Positions 22,137 through 32,860 of a DNA stretch of 64,000 nt are shown one piece after another. The stretch covers positions 34,151,258-34,215,257 of the forward strand of contig CM077832.1 of NCBI GenBank assembly GCA_039720395.1. The letters run 5' to 3'. The number at the start of each line of letters is the position of its first letter. Positions within the stretch are counted from its first letter, which is position 1. Below the pieces are notes generated by a model. The model was not told the DNA's origin. It saw only the letters and a list, made by a program, of their open reading frames with translations, and ran no database searches. The translations under genes and the position numbers were made by a program. The stretch is from Liquidambar formosana. Taxonomy: Eukaryota > Streptophyta > Magnoliopsida > Saxifragales > Altingiaceae.

Positions 22137-24875
22137 TCATGACAAATCCAAGTTGAATGGATCTCATTGATGCTGTTATGATTGAAACTTCTTGTGGAAT
22201 AACTGTAAAAAGATTTGGTAATGTTACAAGTTTTTGGGTCTTTTTCATGGTTGCTGTTCAGATCTACAGCGACCTATGTACTTGGGTTGCTGTGGCCTTT
22301 GCGTAAATGGGCAAGTGGGTCTTTAGTGTTCGGATTTGGTGAGAAATAGAGTCACATTTTCCTTTTGAAATTACCCTTTTATTTATTTAAAAAAAAGGAA
22401 AAAAAAATCCAATCTTTAATCTAGTAAATGCTTCAACAGGAATAAAGCAATCCATTTTCCAGGTATTGTTATAGCTTTTGGAGACCAAGATGTAATTAAA
22501 ACAACTCAAAGGGGCATGGTTGGAGTTTGGTGTGGAGATTGTGTTCAAAGTGAAAATCAAAGAGGTTGTTGAGTTCCTATTGCTTGAATTTCATGTTATT
22601 AGAACTTTTAAAGGATTAATCAAAGTTTAAAACATTGGAAGTCAGTGTCACAACTGAGTGCCTAGACTCAGTAGGCTTCAGGAAAGTGGCTGTGAATCTC
22701 ACAAACAAGCTGCACATTGAAAGCCCATGCAAATGAGATGATTTAATTTCGATTTTTTTTAATTTTTTTAATTTAAAACTGGAGCGCACGAAATTGTCTC
22801 CACTAGAATCACCAAATTGATAGAAACGCATTTAGAAAATTTTAATTTATGTGCAGGAAAACAAATGTACTCCAGTTGAATGGTAATGAATTCTGATTTA
22901 GATTTGTTTCAAATGATTTTTGGGTTGAGTTGGCATAAGACTTACTTTTGGGTTAACTCTTGAATTGTATGCCATATGCTATATAGGAAATCCATTTTCT
23001 TATCATACATGTGGGGAGAGTATTGGGTTTCAAATGAAGTAGCCTGCATATATTATTGAAATAGATGAATTCTGATGAGGCAAGCACACCAACATATTAA
23101 GATAGGGAACGGAAAATTAGTGCAGCATGTTACATACACATCCATAAGCCCAAAAGGAAGAACTAGATTCTGAGATGGCGAAGCTTCAGAATTTACACAA
23201 ATACAAGAAACCACTACTTTGATTGCATCACCAGCTACCTAATGTGACATTTGGTTGTTTCATCTGGTTAAATTAGGTGGCAGTCTCAAGAGGTTTGAAT
23301 GGGATTGGACTTGCAATTGTCACGCCTGCCATTCAATCCCTTGTCGCTGACTCAACTGATGATAGTAACCGTGGTATGGCTTTTGGATGGCTACAACTGA
23401 CAGGAAACCTCGGCTCAATCATTGGAAATCTCCTTTCCGTACTATTAGCCTCAAGATCATTCGTGGGGATCCCCGGATGGAGAATTGCCTTCCATCTAGT
23501 TGGACTAGTAAGTGTTGTAGTTGGTGTTTTGGTCCGCCTCTTTGCCAATGATCCACACTTTTCTGATGTTGATGATAAAGCTACAGATAAGTCATTTTGG
23601 TCAGAAATGAAGGACGTGGTTAGAGAAGCAAAGTCGGTCATGAGAATCCCATCCTTCCAAATAATCGTGGCTCAAGGTGTTTCTGGATCATTCCCCTGGT
23701 CAGCTTTGTCATTCGCCCCCATGTGGCTAGAGCTTATTGGCTTCTCCCACGAAAAAACGGCATTCCTCATGACCCTCTTTGTAATTGCTGGTTCACTTGG
23801 TGCTTTGTTTGGAGGAAAGATGGGGGATATCCTTGCTAAACGTTTGCCAAATTCTGGGAGAATAATCCTATCACAGATAAGCTCGGGTTCAGCTATCCCT
23901 CTAGCTGCGATACTGCTGCTGGTATTACCTGATGATCCCTCCACAGCATTCATGCATGGTTTGGTCTTGTTCATCATGGGATTGTGCATATCATGGAATG
24001 CTGCAGCTACAAACAAGTACATCTCTTTAATCCATTTTATCTTTTCTTTGTTTTGTTCAGAACTAACAGGGTGTCGGCTTTTGTGTTTTAGGGTTGGGTG
24101 GGGAAGAAAATGAAGAGCAACAAAATCCGTTGCTCCATCGATTATCACAGCACACTAATTCTCATGACTCATGCATGGTGTGGGGCCACAATTTAATGGT
24201 TGCACCCTAGGGAATCTTAAACTCCTTCCAACACATATTGTAGGTGTAGATGCCCATTTAGATATAAGATTGTTATACATAAACTGTAGTACAACCGGAT
24301 TGAGGCTAGGAGTGCACTAGGTTGCTCTCTTCAAGATCTTTGGCTCTTCTGCAAAAAATGTTAGCGCAGTTGATTGCCATAATGACCGAACACTAACAGA
24401 TTCCTATGATGGGTCCCCTATTAATTCGCACAATGAGAAACTGGGGCCTCAAACTCCCAATCAGTCTTGCTGGTATAAACTTCAAATGAATACATGTGGG
24501 GGGTAGAAATGTGTTTTTTTGGAAAAATTGGTTAGAGAAACCCCTTAAATTGAAATTAAATATACAATCAAAAGTTGCTGAGCAGAAACATTCCTCTGGG
24601 TACAAAGTATTGTGCCAGTTTTGCAATAGGAACAAAATATGTGTTAATTTTCCCCTCCTGTTGAGTTCATTGGCTGGTACTACTAGTAGGGGTGTTAATG
24701 GTTTTGGTTAAAACCGATAACCAAACCGAATCAACCGAACCGGGTGGTTTGGTTTAGGTTTTTTTGTCATTAGGTTTGGTTATGGTTTTAATTTTAGAAA
24801 ACCGAACTCAATTGGTTTGGTTTTGGTTTTAAGTTTTAAAAAACCAAACCAAACCGAAAAAACCGAAAAAAACCG

Positions 24876-24944
<69 letters not shown>

Positions 24945-27313
24945 TAAAGTTTGTAAATTCCCAATTCTAATAAGGGTAAAATAGGTAATGGGCTTGTTTT
25001 TGTTGATTTTAAGTTTCTTATTGTTTTCCCTTTTTTATATTGGCATGTATTAAACTAGCTATTAATATTGTGTGTATTAATGTTGTGTGTGATATTGACA
25101 TATTGATATATGTCAATATGTTTTATTTTGATACAATGTTTGTTTTTTTTAGTTGCTAATGTAATGCTTTTATTAAAAATGTTTTTATTTGGAGTTTGGC
25201 ATGTCATTTTTTTCATTTTTAATTTTTTGTTGTTACTTGATAGGTTAAAACCAAAACCGAACCGAACCAAACCGAAATATAATGATTTGGTTTGGTTTGG
25301 TTTTTTTATAGTATGGTTTGGTTTTGGTTTTGGAGGAACAAAACCGAAGTATAATGGTTTGATTTGAAATCTCCCCTAAAACCAAACCAAACCGAACCAT
25401 TAAACCGAACCATTAACACCCCTAACTGGTAGTCCACCAAAATACTTGTTTACTTAGCAGTCTATCCCCTGGTCACAGCCCTCGCCCAGGCCCCATTTTC
25501 AGTGTCCCTGTAAATTGCAATCCATGCCATTGTACTTGATTTAAGGTGTCATTGTAGCAGCAGCAGCAGCAGCAATAGTAGTATTGTTGGCTTTGTTGGG
25601 AGACAGTCCACTGAATGACTTTTCCTGTCAGCAGTAACCATGCCTAAATTTCAATGCTTCCGTGGCAATGTGTTATCTTTATATTTGATATAAAGTGCTC
25701 TAGGGGGAGTCATGTTGTAGCATGTAGGGCGAGAGTAAATGTTGTCAAGGGGTCTGAGTTGCTTTAGTGTCAAATCATTCTCGGGAAGACCTGAATGGTG
25801 GCTCCACTCCCTGCATGTGTGCTGCTGCTGTATGCACAGCGTGTAGGAGCACAACATGGTATTATGTGTAACAGGGTAAGAAGCACGGATACGGATAAAG
25901 ATATGGGAACGGACGATACTTGGCTTCTCACTGTGGAGGAGCAATTCCGTCTTCCTCTTACTCATATTACGTCATGTGTAATAGTTAATTTTAAAAAATA
26001 TGGATATGTGGATACAGATACGTGGACATATGAATACAAATATATAGACACATAATCATATTCATTTGAACACATAAACATATATGTATAGACACGTAGA
26101 TGTATGTTTATAATAACATAATATAGGGATACATGTGTATAATCAATTCTCATTTGTTTTTTTATACACGTGACATAATATGAGTGGGAGGGAGGAGCAG
26201 TTGTTCCTCCACTGCGAAAAGCCAAGTATTATTCTTTAAAAAAATGTAGGATACGATACGACGAGAATACGTTAATAAATAATTATTTTAATATTTATAT
26301 TTAGCCTAAAACATCAATAAAACCACAAATACAAAGATGTATGATAATATGATTTTATTTTGTACACAGTACTATTATAATAAAGCCACAAATACAAAGA
26401 TGTAAACAATATTAGTGTATCACATATTCACATATCAATATGGCATCATTAAATCATTAATAATCAATTAATCACTACTATAAAAACATACATATATATC
26501 CCATATGTATTACAAATATTTTGTTTTAAATTTTACCCTGATGCTTTTTAAAAATTTAATTTAAACTCATTTTTTTTTAAAAAAAATAATAATTGCGAAA
26601 TGACTCCTAGTCATATCCCGTCGTATCCAAAACGTATCGGTGCTGTATCCCTCCATATCCGAAATGTATCGGTGCTGTATCCTTGGTGTATCGGGACGTA
26701 TTTGATACTGTAACATTGTTCCGATACGTATGGAACATATTTGATACGCATCGAGATGTATCGGTATCCGATGTGGATTCGAGAGGGGTTTTGGAGGGAC
26801 AATGCTTGGCTACTGAATCTTGAGGAGGAGCTTCCTCCTGAATTTTGAGGTGGCGTGTTGTATAATTACCACGTGTCCATAACTATTAAAGAAAGTATGC
26901 TGTTCATGTCAAATTGTAATGCCTTCCATTCCTTTTTTTACATTTGGACCAAAATATCCTGTCTTAGACCGAAACTTATCCTTCTTCATTAAGTCAGCTC
27001 AATATCAGGCCCGTGAACATTCTGGCGTCGCAGCGGACCTGTAAACCACTCCCCCTCTCCCCAAAATCATCTTCGCCCTTGTTAGATTTTAACAGATTTG
27101 TAGTGACCATTCGCATAAAGGGTGTGTTTTGCCTTGATCTGGAAAAAAAATGACAAAGAAGAAAGTAATAAAATAAGCATCTGAAGCTCCATTTTTGAAT
27201 TGAAGTTTTGGATTAAAGCTTTATTTATTAGCTTTTACAGGAGCTTGAACTCCTACGGACAACTACTCTTTTTATTTTCTTTGTTTTGTTCATCTGTTTG
27301 TTTCTTCTGTCTT

Positions 27314-27350
<37 letters not shown>

Positions 27351-28297
27351 AAGGTTTGGGGAGAGAGCTACATATATGTGGGATTGTAGTTGCAGGGTAT
27401 TAAAAAATGGAGTGGTTTGGAAAAGAGTGGAGAAGTAGAGGGATGATGTTTAGATACAGAAAAGCAAATGGGAGTCGAGAGTAGGGGTATGTTGGTCATA
27501 AAGAGAAAACCAGAAAAGTGTATTACCATAGTCACGAGTAACATCCTTCTTTTTCTATAACTCTGGACACATGGCAATTATACAGCATGCCATCTCAAAA
27601 TTCAGGAGGAGTTCCTCCTCAAGGTTCAGTAGCCAAACATTGTCTGTTTTCGAGTATCCGTGCTTCCTAGGTAACATGCCAAACTACTGCTTTATTAGCA
27701 TGAAATAACGAAGTTAGAAAATATATCTTCTTTTTGACTATAAATCTTTCATATGTAAATGGTGTACACAGTCCAATATTTGCAGAGATAGTCCCCGAGA
27801 AATCTCGAACGAGCATCTATGCCTTGGATCGATCTTTTGAGACCATACTAGCCTCATTCGCTCCCCCTGTAGTTGGGATTTTGTCTCAGCATGTGTATGG
27901 TTATAAACCAAGTCCCAAAGGATCATCAGATTCTGTAGAGATTGAAACAGACAGAGAGAATGCAGCATCACTCGCCAAGGCACTCTACACGGCAATTGGG
28001 ATTCCAATGGCAATCTGTTGCCTCATCTACTCCTTCCTCTATTGCACATACCCAAGAGACCGAGACCGAGCAAGGATGAATGCATTGATAGAATCAGAGA
28101 TGCAGCAGATAGAGGCAGACAATTCTCCTTCAAGAGAAGAATATTTTCATGTATCAGAATCAGAGGACCTATACAGAAAGGAACAAAGTGTAATTGAAAT
28201 AGATTATGGAGTAGAGGAGAGCCTTGAGTTGGATGATAGTGATGAGAAGTCTCTGCTCTCTCATCAGCTAACATTCTCAAATTTAGGGGAATCATAA
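21778..28297 (+). CDS. MFS transporter, At1g78130 (UNE2)-like, intact tandem copy A (3 exons)
   Basis: Predicted multi-pass membrane transporter of the major facilitator superfamily; the substrate cannot be read from sequence. Exons are 21778-22071, 23277-24016 and 27772-28297, joined by GT-AG introns of 1205 and 3755 bases. They sum to 1560 bases, 519 residues plus stop. The start is the ATG opening MKVKSETLTLVLVNLAGIM; the same start is kept in copy B. Exon 1 has ERADESLLPGVYKEVG and a long helix; exon 2 starts VAVSRGLNGIGLA and carries the GGKMGD loop typical of the second MFS half; exon 3 begins NPIFAEIVPEKSR and ends in an acidic, hydrophilic cytoplasmic-type tail (about residues 435-519). 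The match to the plant At1g78130/At4g36790-like group is from recalled family sequence. Intron 2 is swollen by nested transposons, and a hAT-like element ends about 0.2 kb before the ATG, so expression may differ from copy B. Confidence 0.9.
22088..22131. repeat. (TA)n(TG)n microsatellite in intron 1 of MFS copy A
   Basis: Begins 16 bases after the donor site; copy B has a shorter TA run at the same place (about 32050-32067). Confidence 0.95.
23277..24016 (+). CDS. MFS copy A exon 2
   Basis: 740 bases after an AG acceptor (23275-23276), ending two bases into an Asn codon before a GT donor. It codes the central transmembrane bundle, the FANDPHFSD-containing middle loop and the second-half GGKMGD motif. 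Read-through past 24016 would give a short unrelated tail, so the splice is required. Confidence 0.9.
24687..25424. mobile_element. hAT-like element in MFS copy A intron 2
   Basis: 738 bases; TIR TAGGGGTGTTAATGG at both ends, TSD ACTACTAG (24679-24686) versus ACTGGTAG (25425-25432), 6 of 8. Subterminal regions are dense in AACCGAACC/GGTTTGGTT repeats, likely transposase-binding motifs by analogy. It contains a 62-base AT repeat (24879-24940). Absent from copy B intron 2. Confidence 0.7.
24879..24940. repeat. (AT)31 microsatellite
   Basis: 62 bases inside the hAT-like element of intron 2, copy A. Confidence 0.95.
25916..26229. mobile_element. MITE with ATACTTGGCTTCT ends, nested
   Basis: About 314 bases; left ATACTTGGCTTCTCACTGTG and right (complement) ATACTTGGCTTTTCGCAGTG, then GGAGGAGCA/GGAGGAACA and CTCATATTACGTCA/CTCATATTATGTCA. 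Inserted in the left arm of 25876-27670. Confidence 0.6.
26798..27644. mobile_element. MITE with GACAATGYTTGGCTACTGA ends, nested
   Basis: 847 bases; left GACAATGCTTGGCTACTGAA and right (complement) GACAATGTTTGGCTACTGAA; TIR similarity continues about 90 bases (GGAGGAGC, TCCTGAATTTTGAG). Related to 25916-26229 by the CTTGGCTNCT...GAGGAGC core. The centre has a long T run near 27318-27350. Confidence 0.65.
27772..28297 (+). CDS. MFS copy A exon 3
   Basis: 526 bases after a CACAG acceptor. The first base completes the Asn codon started in exon 2, giving the conserved NNPIFAEIVPEKSR. It holds the last membrane helices (AKALYTAIGIPMAICCLIYS) and the acidic C-terminal tail, with TAA at 28295-28297. 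Confidence 0.9.
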
Positions 28298-28882
28298 CCC
28301 TGTCAATCAGAAGCTGAAATACGCAACCTTGCTTCCTCTGAGCCAACTCAGATGAAGAAAAGACATTCATCAGCACGCCTTTTTTTGAAAATGGTATGTG
28401 CTTAATGTATAATTAAAGGATATATGTTCATGTGTCATAACCATTTTTATTTACTCAGGCTTTATCTTTTGCAAAGAAGAGTATATTGTTATGTAACTTA
28501 TGTTCCACAATTTGACTTCAAAAAACTTTTGTGCCATGATCACTTTTGTTGGTTTATGTTATAATTTCATTCTGTTGATTAACACATGATTTCTGATTGT
28601 TCTGCTTATTTTGAATGTAAAACCTTATGCTGATAATAGATCATATGGGTCTTTCGTTGATTAAGATATGTGCAAACATCGAATAGCAACAAGAGGTACA
28701 GTTTCCATCCCTGTGATTTAAGGTGGGAGGTTTCAATTCAAAACATGGCCCTAAGGCAAGAAAAACAGACTTCCGCGCACCACCTCTCAAAAATCTTGTC
28801 ATTGAAGAAATCGGAGACATATCAAATGATGGCGATGGTAGAGTTGAAACACGTAATTCGTAGTTCCTACAAGTGATCCTTT

Positions 28883-29055
28883 TTTTTTTTTTTTTAGTTG
28901 AAAAAAAAAGGGTGTGGCTATGCCATATATGCCGGCCCCAGGGCAGGGCACACAGATGTGGATGCCCACCAACAATCGGCTATGGGGGAGATTCGAACCC
29001 AAGCTTGACAAGCAGAGCCGAGAGCTGCCTTACCACTGAACCAACCGATGTGTTG
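28883..29055 (-). mobile_element. tRNA-derived SINE (SINE 1), minus strand
   Basis: On the minus strand the body has an A-box-like TGGTTCAGTGG and B-box-like GGTTCGAATCT, ending in A/T-rich tail sequence. Flanking 20-base TSD GTTCCTACAAGTGATCCTTT (28863-28882) and GTTCCTGCAAGTGATCCTTT (29056-29075), 19 of 20. It lies about 570 bases past the stop of MFS copy A. Confidence 0.75.
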
Positions 29056-29229
29056 GTTCCTGCAAGTGATCCTTTGTACATGCAATGAGTTGACTCATTT
29101 CAGACACCACGAGAAAATAAATTTAATGATTTCAGGAGCCAGTTGGAGCGCAAGGGAACAGTTTCATTTCCATGGACATCCAAGTATGCCCCTGACTTTG
29201 CAGAAAGCGTAATCAAGGAAATGGGCGCT

Positions 29230-29640
29230 GCCTATTTTTTCTTAGAAAATATTCAAATCCATAAGTAAAAGAGAAATACAATTGAATACACGAGTAAAAA
29301 GAATGAAATCTTAATAATAAAAAAATAAAAAAATCATATTAATCAAAAGTTCTTTTATAAATAGGCTACAAGCCTATTTATAAAAGAACTAAAGTTATGA
29401 AATAGGAAATCATAGTTTTATTAAACAAGTTAAACTAATTAGAAAAAGAAAATAACAAATTATACTAAACCGAATAAAACATGAAAATAGGAAAGGAATA
29501 AGCAAAACAAGCAAATAACCAAATAAGCAAATCTAGTTATGAATATAACTAGAACTAGCCCATGTGCGACTTTTTTGGTTTTGCCTTCTTGGGTGCGACC
29601 TTTCTATGTCTAAGTAAATTCGCCACACATGTTAACTAGA
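29230..29640 (-). other. LTR-like AT-rich block with perfect hairpin
   Basis: Between the SINEs, AT-rich and lacking in copy B. A perfect 20-base inverted repeat (29348-29367 and 29371-29390) with a 3-base loop includes TATAAATA on the minus strand. Composition and the TATA suggest a retroelement LTR; termini not defined. Confidence 0.35.
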
Positions 29641-29859
29641 TTTACCCAGCCTCTTAAGGATTTTTTGATGATCCAGTAATGGTCAACTGCGAAGGTGACA
29701 AGTTGGGGTGACTTGTCCTACATCAACCCCAATGCCTGTTTGGTTGTTCCATGGATATTAAATCCCTGCATTGCTATTTTACAAACAATCGAAGCAACAA
29801 ATCCCATACACACACAAACATATCATATGGGGCCTAAGAGGAAATATCTGATCTATTTC

Positions 29860-30041
29860 CTTTTTTTTATGGTTTCCCAAGGTGTCCCTAGGCTTCGCCT
29901 ATGACTAATCTTCCGAGGTATGGTCGGGCGCCGAAGCGGGGACCTCTCCCAAGAAAGTTTTTACATTCATAAGGGCTCGAACCCGAGACATCTTGCTTAA
30001 GCGACCAAGATTCCCTTCCACTCAGGCCAACCTTCGTTGGT
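29860..30041 (-). mobile_element. tRNA-derived SINE (SINE 2), minus strand
   Basis: 182 bases. Minus-strand A box TGGCCTGAGTGG (30018-30029) and perfect B box GGTTCGAGCCC (29973-29983), 3' end in an A run. Exact 17-base TSD AATATCTGATCTATTTC at 29843-29859 and 30042-30058. The paralogous region after copy B (about 38190-38330) has one copy of the target and no insert. Confidence 0.85.
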
Positions 30042-30058
30042 AATATCTGATCTATTTC

Positions 30059-31450
30059 AATACATGGTTGGAGATGCACATCCGAGACATCTGATAAAAA
30101 GATAAAAATAAATGAGTAAGTGTTATCCCTCTTTGATGGCCACCACTTCTACCATCGGAGCACTACCCATAAATGAAACAACCTTGGCCAACACTTGCCA
30201 TGAATTTCCATTTTTTTTTTTTTTTTTTTGGGTGATAAGGGTGCAGAACCCAGAAAAACCAACAAAAACTAAAGGAAACGGGGAAATCCATGAATTCCTA
30301 TTTATCATCCCTAATAATTATTCCAGACCCTCCCTTTTTTCACTTTAATTTATGCCAAGCCCCATCTACAATAACTTTGAAACACAGACCGAAATTCTTT
30401 CAAAATATAAATATTGGCCAACTGGTAAGAGGGTAGTGAGTGACTTGGTTGAAATCAAGTCTAGAAAACATCAAATGATAAAGGTGGATGATGTGCAAAA
30501 ATTATTGATTAAATGGTACCTGATGATAAAAATGGATAGATAATATACAAAATAAATGGTTTAAAAAACTTGAAAAAAAAAAATTTCATCTTCCTAGTGA
30601 TTTTTTTATAATCAATAAAATTTACCCATACCCTTAAGCTCCTAATATTAATAAATAGGTATCAATGCTTCTCAATAAACTTGAACTTAAGGCTACTCAC
30701 TTAACAAGTGAGAAGAATGCCACTATACTATCATGTTATTTGTTTGTATTTTCTTCACTTGTTGAGTGAGTGATCTCAAATTCAAGTTTATAGATAATCA
30801 TTGATACCCATTTGTTGAAGTTGATTTTGGAGGTTTAGAAATACTCTCTCCGTCCCATTAAAATAGGCCATATTTGTAACTTTTTTTGTCCCAAAATCTT
30901 TGTCCACTTTGAAAAGTCAAAAAATTATTTTTATAAGTTTCCTATAATACCCTTTGTTATTTCAATGATAACTTTTACACAAAACCCTAATACAAAAAGG
31001 TTTAGAGTATTTTTGGAAAGATAAAGTTTAATTAATACAAGTCAATGCAATGATGATATTTTCTTAAATCTCTATAATTTGTCAAACCTGATCCTATCTT
31101 TGTAGGACGGAAAGGAATATAATTTAATTCTATTAATTGTCAAAGAAAGAAAAAAAAAAAAAGCCAAAAGACAAAAGAGGGAAGGTTATTTAACATTTTT
31201 TTTGGGTAAATAAATAACTTATGAATGCACAAATTTCAATATTTTACTCACAAAAATGATATGCACCAAAATTGCTTTGGGCATTAATGACGTTGTCCAC
31301 AGTGGGATGGCTTTCGCAATAGACCTGAATTTCTTCCAACAGTTCTTCATATGACTTTCCCCAAATGGACCCTCTCTCCCACATTGTTCACTTTCCATAA
31401 AAGGCAATTTTAATTAACCATAGAAGGCAATTGAAACCCACACCAAGTCC
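30059..31450. other. Spacer between duplicated MFS segments
   Basis: About 1.3 kb, one Stowaway element (30844-31117), no gene. The duplication junction should lie near one of its ends. Confidence 0.5.
30844..31117. mobile_element. Stowaway-like MITE between the MFS copies
   Basis: 274 bases; the left end CTCTCTCCGTCCCATT pairs with a right end whose complement reads TTCCTTTCCGTCCTAC; TA on both sides (30842-30843, 31118-31119). It lies in the roughly 1.3 kb spacer between duplicated segments. Confidence 0.65.
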
Positions 31451-31574
31451 AAAAAAAAAAAAAAACAAAGAAAAAAGACAAAGAATTCATATAAAAATGG
31501 AAATCTTGCAGTCGTCGTCTCCAACACCCTCCGACTGTCCTGTTCAATCCCCTACTCTACACGTGTCAATCTCG

Positions 31575-31593
31575 CCCCCCCCCCCCCCCCCCC
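31575..31593. repeat. Poly(C) run upstream of MFS copy B
   Basis: 19 C about 135 bases before the ATG, in the promoter or leader; copy A lacks it. Confidence 0.9.
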
Positions 31594-32514
31594 ACCAATC
31601 AGATGCACCAGATCCCCACTCTTCAGATGGTTCATCTTACTCAAGTCAAACGTTACCCATCTCTCGCTCCTCTCTAAGGCAGAGCAAAAACAGAGGAAGG
31701 TGGGTGGTTTTGAAACAGAGTATTGCAGATGAAGGTGAAATCAGAGATATTGACATTGGTACTGGTGAATCTTGCTGGGATCATGGAGAGAGCCGACGAG
31801 TCTCTTCTACCAGGGGTATACAAGGAGGTAGGGGCAGCACTCCACACGGACCCAACTGGGTTGGGCTTACTCACTCTGTTTCGATCCGTAGTTCAGTCTT
31901 TATGCTACCCACTCGCCTGCTTTCCTAGCTGTGCGTCACAACCGTACCCACATCATCGCTCTCGGCGCTTTCCTCTGGGCCGCCGCCACCTTCCTCGTCG
32001 CCTTCTCCTCCACCTTCTTCCAGGTACCCCTCTCTCTTTCCATGACTCCATATATATATATATATATTTGTGTCTAGTTTTGATCGTTGTAGTATGTTGG
32101 TCTTGATGAAATTGGAAGATGAATGGATATAACTGTAATGTGATTTGGTTATGTTCCAAGTTTTGGGTTTTTTCATGGTCTTGTGTCTATTAGGGAGCAA
32201 CCTTTATAAATGGGTTGCTTTGGAGAAATGGGCAAATGGGCTATGAGTTCTTGGACTTGGTGATAACTAGAATCTTACATTTTCCTTTGAAAATTTTCCT
32301 TTTTAATTCAATTTCGTCAATGTTTTGTTTCTATTTTCGGGTTACGGGAAATATTATTGATAAAATTAAAATCGAGTACAATGTGGTATCGCTACACCAT
32401 ACACATCATCTAAACAAATGTTCCACAATTTTCTAGGAAAGAACTTTCCCAAACATACATCCCATGAATATTATGGCCTAGATAGGCAACTTAATCTGCC
32501 AGTTAATTGGCTTG

Positions 32515-32516
<2 letters not shown>

Positions 32517-32547
<31 letters not shown>
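32517..32547. repeat. (TA)n microsatellite in intron 1 of copy B
   Basis: Next to the RNase H fragment. Confidence 0.95.
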
Positions 32548-32550
<3 letters not shown>

Positions 32551-32562
32551 TGAATATGTGAT

Positions 32563-32860
32563 TCATTTAAAGTAGGTTGCGCGAAGTTGATTATCCTTAG
32601 CCACTTGCATAATACTCCAATGCTGATGATATTTTCCTATAATGCTACTAATAATCAGTTGAGAATCTCCGCCAAGGTGGATCATTTTATAACCTTTCTG
32701 CCGCACCATGAATAAGCTGATTGATTCTAGGAGCCCTGCATTCTGCCACGAGGACTGATGCATTGTCCAAACTAAACACAGAAGCAGTAACAGCCCAACC
32801 ACAAGGAACAGTTAATGTTAAGAGAGCTAGGTTGTTATAGTTAAAACTCAAGAGCATTTT
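32563..32860 (-). pseudogene. RNase H-like domain fragment (retroelement) in MFS copy B intron 1
   Basis: Minus-strand reading gives VLVAECRAPRINQLIHGAAE and, after a frame change, GYKMIHLGGDSQLIISSIIG then HQHWSIMQVAKDN. AEcRA and (E)GDSQL are landmarks of the plant RNase H-like (RVT_3) domain found in LINEs and domesticated relatives. At least one frameshift and no reverse transcriptase: a dead fragment. Confidence 0.6.

Larger units (their letters stand above)
25876..27670. mobile_element. AAGCACGGATAC-type element in MFS copy A intron 2 (nested)
   Basis: About 1795 bases; TIR core GAAGCACGGATAC at both ends; flanks GTAACAGG (25868-25875) and GTAACATG (27671-27678), 7 of 8. Right subterminal region (26610-26780) is packed with CGTATC/GATACG-type repeats. 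Two related MITEs (25916-26229, 26798-27644) are inserted. Copy B intron 2 lacks it. Confidence 0.6.

Noticed and set aside
27200..27403. Frame with poly-Phe in intron 2 of copy A
   Set aside because: Crosses a long T run within a MITE; no coding signal.
29888..30079. Genuine tRNA gene on the minus strand
   Set aside because: Pol III boxes are present, but the sequence does not fold into a tRNA, and the TSD plus A tail identify a SINE.
31431..31928. 165-codon frame over the start of MFS copy B
   Set aside because: Another frame of exon 1 and its leader; runs through an A run and a C run.
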